Shown one piece after another: positions 1 to 7,445 of a stretch of 64,000 nucleotides of DNA. Below the pieces are notes generated by a model. The model was not told the DNA's origin, ran no database searches, and was given only the letters and a program-made list of their open reading frames with translations. Positions within the stretch are counted from its first letter, which is position 1; every line of letters starts with the position of its first letter. The stretch is from JBKCUI01 sp052161605 (GTDB lineage Bacteria; Planctomycetota; Planctomycetia; Pirellulales; Pirellulaceae), in NCBI GenBank assembly GCA_052161605.1, contig CP197409.1. One strand, written 5' to 3'. A program made the position numbers and the translations under genes.

Positions 1-831
1 TCCCGTCCCGCTTGCAATGGGAGGACACGGCTCAATGGACGTTACCTTGGCAAGTCCCGATGCTTCGAGTTCCGGGAATTCCACGTACGTCAGCTCTCCG
101 GGAACCGCTCCTTGCTGTTCCCAGTACTCGGCAGGCCGAATCATCTCGACATCGATCCAGCTCCCATCCTCCTTCTGCAACGAGAAGCGAGCTAGGGACC
201 AAGTCGCCGAATCAGGCTCCGAAAATTCACCATCGTATTCCCACGGACGAGGATTCTCCCCCGCCACACGAGAACCGATCGCGACCGTTTCGATCGATTG
301 CTTGTCAATCGTCCCTGCAAGGAGTGCTACCTCGGTAAACTTCGTTGGATCGGAATCGCGGAAGGGTGACGAAGCAAGGTTGGCGTGAGCGCTACCCACC
401 GAAGCGTCCACTGTCGCCGACACCCAGACCTTGGTACCTGCAACGAAACAACCGGTGCCGGTGACCTTGCACTTGACCCATTTCCCAGCAGCCAAAATGT
501 CATCGGCTTTGTTGATGAGAAACTTCGCCGCTTTGCCTCCCTTGCCGATCGCATCTCCCACGACCGGGATCATAGAGGTGAACGACAAGGCTGCGTCGGC
601 ATAGTTCCCGCGGGCCAAGTGAATCACGCCGTTGATCCCGTCAGCGATCTCACCAACCACGGGGATGAACCCGACCACATCGAGAGCTACTTGCACACCA
701 TCGAGGATGTCGCTGGCGCTCATGTTCGAGATCGTATCGATCATGCTCCCTAGGGTGCCGGGCCAATTGACCATCGCCCCCAAGACATCGCCAACACCAC
801 TGACCAAGCCTCCTACAAAGGAGCCTGCCAT
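1..831 (-). CDS. Pre-toxin/HINT domain protein, 3' end outside window
   Basis: The minus frame from ATG at 831 to the left edge has no stop in 277 codons, so the gene is incomplete. Residues about 50-100 form a hydrophobic pre-toxin-like stretch with two copies of an IPVVG motif. Residue C128, in the motif CFVAGTKV, matches the first cysteine of HINT (intein/hedgehog-type) autoprocessing domains. Further on, IETV..GSRVAGENPRPW and a DGSWIDVEMIRP segment fit the HINT domains common in planctomycete polymorphic-toxin proteins. By family knowledge such proteins end in a variable, often toxic, tip released by self-cleavage; that tip would lie outside this window. A purine-rich GGGGTGGAG sits before the ATG. 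The frame stays open upstream only to about 927. The preceding Ser/Gly-rich gene stops 25 bases earlier, so the two may be one operon or a frameshifted single gene. Confidence 0.75.
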   Translation of the reverse strand, partial: MAGSFVGGLVSGVGDVLGAMVNWPGTLGSMIDTISNMSASDILDGVQVALDVVGFIPVVGEIADGINGVIHLARGNYADAALSFTSMIPVVGDAIGKGGKAAKFLINKADDILAAGKWVKCKVTGTGCFVAGTKVWVSATVDASVGSAHANLASSPFRDSDPTKFTEVALLAGTIDKQSIETVAIGSRVAGENPRPWEYDGEFSEPDSATWSLARFSLQKEDGSWIDVEMIRPAEYWEQQGAVPGELTYVEFPELEASGLAKVTSIEPCPPIASGTG

Positions 832-856
832 GGCAAAGCCACTCCACCCCGTAGCT

Positions 857-1873
857 TCACTGGGTTGCTTTACTGGCCCAAGCCCCCGCATCCTCGATCC
901 AGCCCGCTGCGGTGTTGAACAACTCGCTCACCTGATCGCCTGCCCAAGCGTACACATCTAGTACGGTATCGACGGCATCCCAGAACGTTTCGGCGGCCGA
1001 GAGGGCGGCCCAAGTCGAAAGCCCCAGCGAATTCAATCCCTGAACGGAATCGATGCCGAGGTCGGGGATGCCAACATCAGGAACCGATGCGTGCGGCAGG
1101 TCAGGGGATTCCCCTGTGGGCAACGTATAACCTGCGGACCAGCGTTGTTTCCCATCACCGAATGGCCCGCCCCCTCCAGAGCTGGGAGGATTCGCAGGTG
1201 TCGAGGAGGAGGATGGATAAGACCAACTCGAACCATCCGAGCTGCCTGAACTCCATCCACTGGCATGTGTTCCGCCGGTACTATAGCTGCCACCTGACCC
1301 TGAACCAGAACCCGACCCAGAACCAGAGCCACTTCCCGACCCGCCTCCATAGTACCAAGGTTCTCCCCAGGCTACGTTATAGTTGACGGCGAACGAGCTG
1401 CTCCAATGGTGCGAACCCCCCGAGACTCCGTTTTGATCAGTGCTCCCATCGTGGTGTTCTTCCCAAGACGAATTGCTCCAGGTTGTCCACAGGTCGCTTG
1501 CCTCGGTGCTCGTGGAGGAGGAGCCGGTATTGAAGCTCGTGTAGTTAGTGCTCGTGTATTGATTATTCCAGGAGTAGGTATCATCGTTGGCCGTCTCGAC
1601 CAAGTGCTCACTGCTAGCCGAGTTTGCCCCAGATTTGGTCCATGTGAAGCCACTAGCTGATTGGACTTCAATATAGTTTTCCGTGAAGGCAGCACTCGAA
1701 CGGTTTTCCTCGACAAATGACCCATTGCCGTAGTTGGACGACTGGTTGTTGTGCCCAGACTCGGTGACCACGGCGGAGGCTCGCGAAAATCCATTCGAGT
1801 GGTTTGTCGGGTGATCGTACTCGCCTGCTCTCGAGCTTGGACACCGAATGTCCAAGGGCAAGTTTAATTGCAA
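857..1873 (-). CDS. Ser/Gly/Asn/Trp-rich low-complexity protein, function unknown
   Basis: A 338-residue protein from a TTG start; no ATG or GTG lies between this TTG and the in-frame TAG near 1930, so the start is uncertain. Residues 1-150 are rich in Ser, Asn, Thr and Trp and read like degenerate beta-type repeats. They are followed by a run of about nine Gly-Ser pairs, a Ser/Pro/Gly linker, and a C-terminal 60-70 residues that look helical and amphipathic. There is no signal peptide at this start. It lies on the same strand, 25 bases before the HINT-domain gene, so it may be the N-terminal or delivery part of the same toxin-like system. I recognise no family. It may instead be a broken fragment of a larger protein, since the start is weak and the frame upstream is open only briefly. 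Confidence 0.5.
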   Translation of the reverse strand: MQLNLPLDIRCPSSRAGEYDHPTNHSNGFSRASAVVTESGHNNQSSNYGNGSFVEENRSSAAFTENYIEVQSASGFTWTKSGANSASSEHLVETANDDTYSWNNQYTSTNYTSFNTGSSSTSTEASDLWTTWSNSSWEEHHDGSTDQNGVSGGSHHWSSSFAVNYNVAWGEPWYYGGGSGSGSGSGSGSGSGSGGSYSTGGTHASGWSSGSSDGSSWSYPSSSSTPANPPSSGGGGPFGDGKQRWSAGYTLPTGESPDLPHASVPDVGIPDLGIDSVQGLNSLGLSTWAALSAAETFWDAVDTVLDVYAWAGDQVSELFNTAAGWIEDAGAWASKATQ

Positions 1874-2520
1874 GTCGCCGCCTTCGGTTTCTACCTTAGG
1901 ATGTGTTGCTTGGTCTGACTCACTCGTTCTAGTGGTCTAAAAACTTCGCAGGAGAATGTGGTTTCAATTCGAGGAGGCCGTCCCTAGGAAAATCATGCGA
2001 TACGCAAGTTTCGCACGACGAATCTTCCTCACTAAGCGACTGCCTAGCTATTAAATAAGACTTCTCTGTAAAACAGAGAATTTGAGAGTTGCAGACGAAT
2101 TTGCGAGGTCCGGTCGCGGAAATGCGATTTTGGGGCGAAATGAGATCGCTCTCTGTTTGGCGATCGACGGGTCTAGAAACTCCAAAACCCTTGGAAAACA
2201 AAGAAAAAAGCCGAGGGGATTAATCTTCGGCTTCTCTGTTAAAACGTGCCCTCGGAAATTCCGAGGATTTGAAAGGCTCCGCATTCCGAACTTGAACAGC
2301 CTACTAGTCGTCTGGGCAGGAATCGGCAAAATCGCTATAAATAGGGAATGCGGCAGGTGTTCCTAGGGCCGCGATGGTTTTCTTTCGGCCGAACTGACGA
2401 GGGATTGTTTTCTGTTTAGTTCAGGTCGCTGTTGGTCGGAGCTTTTAGCGAGCAATGTTCGCGTTTGGTTCGACTGGTTTTTTGATACCAAACAGGGAGG
2501 CGGTTTCGGTGAGGACTTTC
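1874..2520. other. Non-coding region with several hairpins
   Basis: About 650 bases between the divergent Ser/Gly-rich gene and the PstS-like gene. No convincing reading frame is present. It carries at least three hairpins: 2062-2080 (7-bp stem, 5-base loop), 2208-2233 (7-bp stem followed by a T-run on the minus strand) and 2250-2266 (8-bp near-perfect palindrome). The sequence CTTCTCTGT followed by A-rich bases occurs at 2061 and again at 2231. A TATAAAT box at 2336-2342 could be a plus-strand -10 element, but no convincing -35 was seen. It probably holds promoters for both flanking genes and possibly a small RNA. Confidence 0.5.
2202..2233 (-). terminator. Intrinsic terminator-like hairpin, minus strand
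   Basis: The arms at 2208-2214 and 2227-2233 pair over seven bases around a 12-base loop. Read on the minus strand, the stem is followed by a run of six T, then CTTT (2198-2207), the layout of a rho-independent terminator. No minus-strand gene lies immediately upstream (to the right) of it, because the next gene is on the plus strand at 2521. It may therefore end an unannotated minus-strand RNA. Confidence 0.45.
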
Positions 2521-3612
2521 ATGCACGGATTTTTTGGTTTGATATTTCCCTTTGCGATTTTGATCGCGTTTGGCTCCTGGGGTTTCTCTCAGCAAAATCA
2601 GCAAGGCGGGCGGTCGACTCCTGCCACCGCGACAAGTGCGTCGACCAGCACTGACTTGGTAACCGATGGAACAGCGTTGCCTAACAACGCGAACTCCCAA
2701 GCAGCTTTGATGCGATTGCTGGAGTCCTTGGAATTGTATCACCCCGCGAAGCAGTTAAAGGGAACTATCGTACTGGATGGTTCCACGACTATGATGCAAT
2801 TAGGCAAGGCGTGGGCAGATCGGTTTCGTCAATTTCACAAGGACGTTGTATTGACGCGTGGGGTAGATGGCACCAACGCAGGATTAACCGAATTGGCCAA
2901 GGATCCGACCAGAATCGTTGGAATTAGTCGCCCATTGACAGACGCGGAAGTGGCGATGCTCAAGAGTGGAAAGTGCGTTGATCCTATCAGTATCGTAGTC
3001 GCATTGGACCCTCTCGCGTTATACGTACATGAGTCCAATCCTATCAAAGGAGTCACCCCCGAGGAATTCGAAGCCATGCTTCGCGCCCCTGGACAGGCGG
3101 GGCCTCACATTGCCAAGTGGTCGGATCTCGGACTCAATGGTGAATTCCAGGACAAACCCGTGCGTTTTCATTGTCGCAGCGACATTAGCGGAACCAAGTC
3201 CTTCATCAAAAACGTCATTCTTCGGGGAGACACTTTGACCAAGGAAGCAGGCAGCCACGAATCGAACGGAGCGGTTTGCGAATCGATTGCTAAGGATCCT
3301 TACGGCATGGGGCTTTCGGGATTCGGTTGCATTAAGCCTGGCATTCGGGCTGTACCATTGATTTTGAACGGCGTCGTCGTGCCAGCCAACGAGCAGAGCT
3401 TTCTGATGGGGCAGTATCCTCTGGTGCGTCCCTTAGTGATCGTTTTTGATCGAGCGGAAATGAAAAATGATGGCGGCCTCAGAGAAGAAATTCTGAGATA
3501 CATCCTCAGCCGCGAGGGACAACTGGAAGCTATCCGAGAGGGGTTCTTTCCACTGGATCCTTCCTTTGTGCGGCAAGAATTAGACATCATCTGCGGTCCT
3601 CGCGTCCGATAA
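2521..3612 (+). CDS. PstS-like periplasmic substrate-binding protein
   Basis: 363 residues from ATG at 2521, chosen because GTGAGGAC lies a few bases upstream and the N-terminus then reads as a signal peptide (hydrophobic residues 3-20). An upstream in-frame ATG at 2455 would bury this leader. After a Ser/Thr-rich linker, residues about 80-360 match the phosphate-binding-protein-like fold: a VLDGSTTM entry motif like the GSxTM of PstS, then VGISRPLTDAEV, and SDISGTKSFIKN resembling the phosphate-contacting loop. In the family it binds phosphate or another oxyanion for an ABC importer or acts as a sensor. No PstCAB genes are nearby, so a stand-alone or sensory role is possible. The PDZ protein gene follows 37 bases later and may be co-transcribed. 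Confidence 0.75.
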   Translation: MHGFFGLIFPFAILIAFGSWGFSQQNQQGGRSTPATATSASTSTDLVTDGTALPNNANSQAALMRLLESLELYHPAKQLKGTIVLDGSTTMMQLGKAWADRFRQFHKDVVLTRGVDGTNAGLTELAKDPTRIVGISRPLTDAEVAMLKSGKCVDPISIVVALDPLALYVHESNPIKGVTPEEFEAMLRAPGQAGPHIAKWSDLGLNGEFQDKPVRFHCRSDISGTKSFIKNVILRGDTLTKEAGSHESNGAVCESIAKDPYGMGLSGFGCIKPGIRAVPLILNGVVVPANEQSFLMGQYPLVRPLVIVFDRAEMKNDGGLREEILRYILSREGQLEAIREGFFPLDPSFVRQELDIICGPRVR

Positions 3613-3649
3613 ATTCACCATGTCTCATCTAAATCAAGGGTCTTTCATC

Positions 3650-4810
3650 ATGACGAACAAGACGTGGACGCTACTCATCGGCCTTATGCTTGGATTCACC
3701 CCTGCGGCAGATATTTTCGGACAAAACTCGTGGCTGGGCGATCTCTCATCGGCGATTCCTCGCGTTAACCCGGCTGCCCCAACCGCCGCTGGAGGTGTCT
3801 GGAGCCCCAACGCTATACCGAGCAATGGAAGCCTCGGGATGGGGACAACCGGGATTCGGCAAGATTGGCGAATCGGTGTTGTAATCGAGAATCGAGACGT
3901 CGGTGCGGTCGTTACCCAAGTTCAGCCGGGTAGCGCCGCCCAGCAAGCGGGCATATCCGCCGGTGATGTCATTGTCGGAGCAGGCCCAAACCGGATAGGA
4001 TTTGTCGATGGCCGAGTGGTAGACTTAGCCGAGGTGGCGAGATCTTTTGCGGACAACTTTGGTCGGATTTCACTGGTCGTTCTCGACAATCGCACGCGAC
4101 AGCTCCGAAACGTTTCCGTCAACATGATGTCCAATGCGACTTCACTTTCCGGCAATTTGGTCCTGCAAGACAACGGCTTCCTGCCTGCGGACGCTGTTGC
4201 AATTATCGAATTGCGAAATGTGACTCGTCCTTTCTTTCAAGTTCAGGGTGGGCAGGCGATGTTCAATGTCAGCCGACAAGGTCCGTTTGCTTACTCGCTC
4301 AACATCGATCCTCGATTCCTGGACCCATTGGATCAATATGAGTTGCGAGCTTCGATATCCTCACGAGGCCAGATGCTCTACTCCACTCAATCTACCCTAT
4401 TGAGATCAACCGACTTGAATCGTCGATGGGACATTCTTCTGCAACCATCGAATTTCTCGACCGCGACAGCGGGCGGGGTTGTTAGCGCGGCTTACCCCAG
4501 TTTTGGGTCATCCAACCCGAACATAGTCCAAGAGCTACAATCCCTGCTCGGTCGCCAACCGATGGCGAATGAGATTACTGCATGGGATTCGTTTTTGCAG
4601 AGCGGCAACACGCTGCAAAGCATGAGGCAAAGAATCCTGGCAAACCCTCAGTTGCGATCTAATTTCGGAAATGATGCGATGTATGTCCAACACATCTTTA
4701 CCAATGTAATGGGCAGAAATCCTAGCCAGACCGAGCTCAGTTTCTGGCTCACGAGACTCAGGGCGACGAATTCCCCGGACGTGGTAATCAACGAGATGTC
4801 CCGACAGTAA
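3650..4810 (+). CDS. Secreted PDZ-domain protein with DUF4214-like C-terminus
   Basis: 386 residues from ATG at 3650, preceded by AAGGG nine bases upstream; the in-frame ATG at 3620 has no ribosome site. Residues 1-24 form a signal peptide. Residues about 70-150 are a PDZ-like domain (IGVVIENRDVGAVVTQVQPG, then AGISAGDVIV), but there is no protease domain. The middle part (about 165-270) reads as a beta-rich domain that could bind ligands. The last 100 residues resemble DUF4214-type helical repeats (LGRQPMANEITAWDSFLQSG and VMGRNPSQTELSFW). It likely acts as a periplasmic or surface scaffold. It follows the PstS-like gene by 37 bases. Confidence 0.7.
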   Translation: MTNKTWTLLIGLMLGFTPAADIFGQNSWLGDLSSAIPRVNPAAPTAAGGVWSPNAIPSNGSLGMGTTGIRQDWRIGVVIENRDVGAVVTQVQPGSAAQQAGISAGDVIVGAGPNRIGFVDGRVVDLAEVARSFADNFGRISLVVLDNRTRQLRNVSVNMMSNATSLSGNLVLQDNGFLPADAVAIIELRNVTRPFFQVQGGQAMFNVSRQGPFAYSLNIDPRFLDPLDQYELRASISSRGQMLYSTQSTLLRSTDLNRRWDILLQPSNFSTATAGGVVSAAYPSFGSSNPNIVQELQSLLGRQPMANEITAWDSFLQSGNTLQSMRQRILANPQLRSNFGNDAMYVQHIFTNVMGRNPSQTELSFWLTRLRATNSPDVVINEMSRQ

Positions 4811-4887
4811 GGTCAGGAACTCAAGGTTGCTGGATAGATTATCCGAACGGATAGTCTCTTTCGGATAGTTGCTGAGAAAGTAATTTC

Positions 4888-6012
4888 GTGACTGCAAGTC
4901 GATTTCCATTTGAGTTAGTTCATAAAGACCCGAGCACCCATGCTCGTCGCGGACGGCTAGCACTAACGCATGGTGTGGTTGAGACCCCTGCGTTTATGCC
5001 AGTTGGGACGCAAGGGACAGTCAAAGGGCTCACCATTGGACAGGTGCGCGAGACAGGGGCTGACATGATCCTTGGCAACACCTATCACTTGGCGTTGCGC
5101 CCGACAAGCGAGTTGATTGCAGAGATGGGAGGTCTCCATCAGTTTATCGGCTGGGATAAACCAATTCTGACGGACAGCGGCGGCTTTCAGATATTCTCAT
5201 TGGGGGATTTGAACAAGGTAACCGAAAACGGTGCTACCTTTAAGTCGCATTTGAACGGTGCAACGATTCGTTTAAAGCCCGAAGATTCCATTCGCATTCA
5301 GCAGGAATTAGGTAGCGATGTTGCAATGGTGCTTGACCATGTCATCGCGTTGCCGGCGGAGCGGGAAGCGGTGCTCGATGCGATGGATCGCAGCATACGG
5401 TGGGCGGAGCGATGCAAGTCTGCCTCGACGAGACCCGATCAAGCCTTGTTTGCTATTGTACAAGGAGGCCTGGACCTAGAACTGAGGACTCGCTGTGCGG
5501 AGGCGCTCATCGCGATTGGATTTGACGGCTATGCCATTGGGGGGCTCAGTGTAGGGGAACCGCCGCCCGAGATGTATCGAGTACTCGATGGCACGTGCCC
5601 GGTACTACCTGAAGATCAGCCTCGATACTTAATGGGGGTCGGAACCCCTATCGACTTGGTAGAGGGGATTGCCCGAGGAGTCGACATGTTTGACTGTGTC
5701 ATGCCTACCAGGAACGGTCGAAACGCCTTGGCCTTTACGCCTGATGGTCACATAAAAATACGCAACAGTCGGCACCAACGAGATCCAGCACCGATTGACT
5801 CGACCTGCCCGTGCGTCGCATGTAAGCATTCGCGATCGTATCTGCGGCATCTTTTTATGGCCAAAGAGATGCTTGGCCCCATTTTGCTTTCGATCCACAA
5901 CGTCACGTTCTATCAAAGGCTCATGGCAGAGGCAAGGCAAGCCATCGAGGCAGGCCGTTATGCTGAATTTCTCGAGGAAAAGCGGAGCAGATTTCAGTCT
6001 GGGAACTCGTGA
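4888..6012 (+). CDS. tgt: Queuine/preQ1 tRNA-guanine transglycosylase
   Basis: 374 residues, full length for bacterial Tgt, starting at GTG 4888. It exchanges guanine-34 in the wobble position of GUN-anticodon tRNAs (Asp, Asn, His, Tyr) for preQ1, the first tRNA step of queuosine synthesis. The substrate-site motif TDSGGFQIFSL includes D96. D269 in DMFDCVMPTR is the expected nucleophile. C307, C309, C312 and H337 fit the zinc site. GGLSVGEP and the RNGRNA segment for tRNA binding are also conserved. The frame could begin a few codons later, but MTASRFPFELVHKD matches the usual N-terminus. Other queuosine genes and yajC, often next to tgt, are not in this window. Confidence 0.96.
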   Translation: MTASRFPFELVHKDPSTHARRGRLALTHGVVETPAFMPVGTQGTVKGLTIGQVRETGADMILGNTYHLALRPTSELIAEMGGLHQFIGWDKPILTDSGGFQIFSLGDLNKVTENGATFKSHLNGATIRLKPEDSIRIQQELGSDVAMVLDHVIALPAEREAVLDAMDRSIRWAERCKSASTRPDQALFAIVQGGLDLELRTRCAEALIAIGFDGYAIGGLSVGEPPPEMYRVLDGTCPVLPEDQPRYLMGVGTPIDLVEGIARGVDMFDCVMPTRNGRNALAFTPDGHIKIRNSRHQRDPAPIDSTCPCVACKHSRSYLRHLFMAKEMLGPILLSIHNVTFYQRLMAEARQAIEAGRYAEFLEEKRSRFQSGNS

Positions 6013-6206
6013 TCTGGGCAGAAAGATCGTTTCGAGTTTTAGGTTTTCCGTTAGGCCACTGGCAGTTGAAAAAACTACCGAATTATCTTTGGGCTGCTAA
6101 ATTGCCTCCTCGCCTTGCGGAAATCCCGCTGGCGCGTACGGCGGATCGTTCGGTTTCAAGCTAGCGAGCCAAGTCCGGCTAGTTGGGGCTGGAAACGTAA
6201 CGCCCT

Positions 6207-7322
6207 CTAACCTCTTTTCGATTTGGGAGGAGCAGCAAACAACCGCTTGGCCAGGTGAACCGATCCGATGGAAATCCCCTCACCTGTCAGATTGGCGATT
6301 CGTAAGAACAGTGCGAACAGCAAAGCGACCGGGGGAGTCAAGATCGGGGCCAACAGCCACGCCACAACAAGTTCGCGAGCGACGGCACCACCCGGGAGCA
6401 TAGAAAAGAAACCAGCAACTGCACCTAAGCAAACAGCGGACACCGCAGTGCCCCAAATTTGGAAAGAAAGCATATCGGGAGAATCATTCAAGCCAAGAAT
6501 GATGAGCCAGCCCACGGTTCCTTGGATCAGCCATCCGGCTGCCATGCCCGCGCAGACGCGCAGCATGAATCTCCAGGTGAACGTAGAACTGAGAGATTTG
6601 GGGATCTTCCCAATCTTGCTTTTCGCCAATGCAAAAAGGATTAGTCGGAAAAAATAGGGTGAGAGAACGATTGCGGCTCCAGGTGCGGCGAGCAGCATCG
6701 ACCACTTTATCCAGTTGGGAACATCGATCAAGAAAAGAAATAAGACGCCGAGAATTGCGGCCGTGCCAACGCCGGTAAGAGTCTCGACAAAGACGCTTAG
6801 AATCGCAGGCTTGATCGACACCCCGTAGGGTTGAAGCTTGCCGACTCTAAGCACTAGGACCATGGCTTTGCCAGGAACATACTTGCCAGCATGCCCAAGG
6901 TAGTAGGCGTCCAGCGCGGGGAGCATTGGGAAGGATTGTCCAAAGGCTTTTAAGACTGCTAACCAAGTTATAGCGCCGGGGATCAGGGCTAAAACCGTTG
7001 CGAAAACGCCAGCGATCAGAAACGGATAGCGAATGGGAATGGAGGACAACAGTGGCTCTTGGTCGCGCAGTTCGCCGACGACCCTATAGATGGTGACGCA
7101 GAGGAACAGCAGCACTAGGCTTGCGATGACAATCTTGATGATTCGCATCGTAGTGGGGGATTGCAAGCGTGCTAGAAACCAAGGTAGCAAACCGGTCGCT
7201 GCAAGGCTGTCAGAAGACTTGGCTTCGCCGGAGGAAGCCGGTTGATTGTTTGAGCTGCTCTGATTCAAAGGGTGGTGATTTCGATGGAGATTGGTGCTTG
7301 CTGTAGTCGTGTTAGACGTCAT
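6207..7322 (-). CDS. UPF0104/LPG-synthase transmembrane-region family membrane protein
   Basis: 371 residues with a polar Ser/Asn/Thr-rich N-terminal 55 residues and then about eight hydrophobic segments. The pattern matches the lysylphosphatidylglycerol synthase transmembrane-region family (UPF0104, flippase-like). Typical signs are the ALDAYYLGHAGKYVPGKAMVLVLR segment in the first half and AGFFSMLPGGAVARELVVAWLL near the end. The soluble synthetase domain of MprF is absent, so aminoacyl transfer is not expected; a lipid flipping or transport role is an inference from the family. The ATG at 7322 has no clear ribosome site, and the true start may be further in, for example before LLPWFLARL. 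It is divergent from the AI-2E family gene. Confidence 0.75.
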   Translation of the reverse strand: MTSNTTTASTNLHRNHHPLNQSSSNNQPASSGEAKSSDSLAATGLLPWFLARLQSPTTMRIIKIVIASLVLLFLCVTIYRVVGELRDQEPLLSSIPIRYPFLIAGVFATVLALIPGAITWLAVLKAFGQSFPMLPALDAYYLGHAGKYVPGKAMVLVLRVGKLQPYGVSIKPAILSVFVETLTGVGTAAILGVLFLFLIDVPNWIKWSMLLAAPGAAIVLSPYFFRLILFALAKSKIGKIPKSLSSTFTWRFMLRVCAGMAAGWLIQGTVGWLIILGLNDSPDMLSFQIWGTAVSAVCLGAVAGFFSMLPGGAVARELVVAWLLAPILTPPVALLFALFLRIANLTGEGISIGSVHLAKRLFAAPPKSKRG

Positions 7323-7445
7323 CCTATAGAATTCTGTGTTTGATCACCATACCCACTGGCCTGTAACAGGGAATCAGTGGATAGCCCGGCTCTTCGAATG
7401 CTTGTTTTCCTGTAACTCTTTTTTCGCTCAGCATCCCGTCCCAAT

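Noticed and set aside
650..847. 65-codon minus frame at the left edge
   Set aside because: Its Cys/Arg/Trp-rich composition is not protein-like, and it is a shadow of the HINT-domain frame that covers the same bases.
2336..2342. TATAAAT as the promoter of the PstS-like gene
   Set aside because: No matching -35 element at a suitable distance and 180 bases from the start codon; kept only as a note in the region entry.
6140..6206. CTAGC/GCTAG hairpin as terminator of the UPF0104 gene
   Set aside because: Short, imperfect stem and no T-run on the minus strand.
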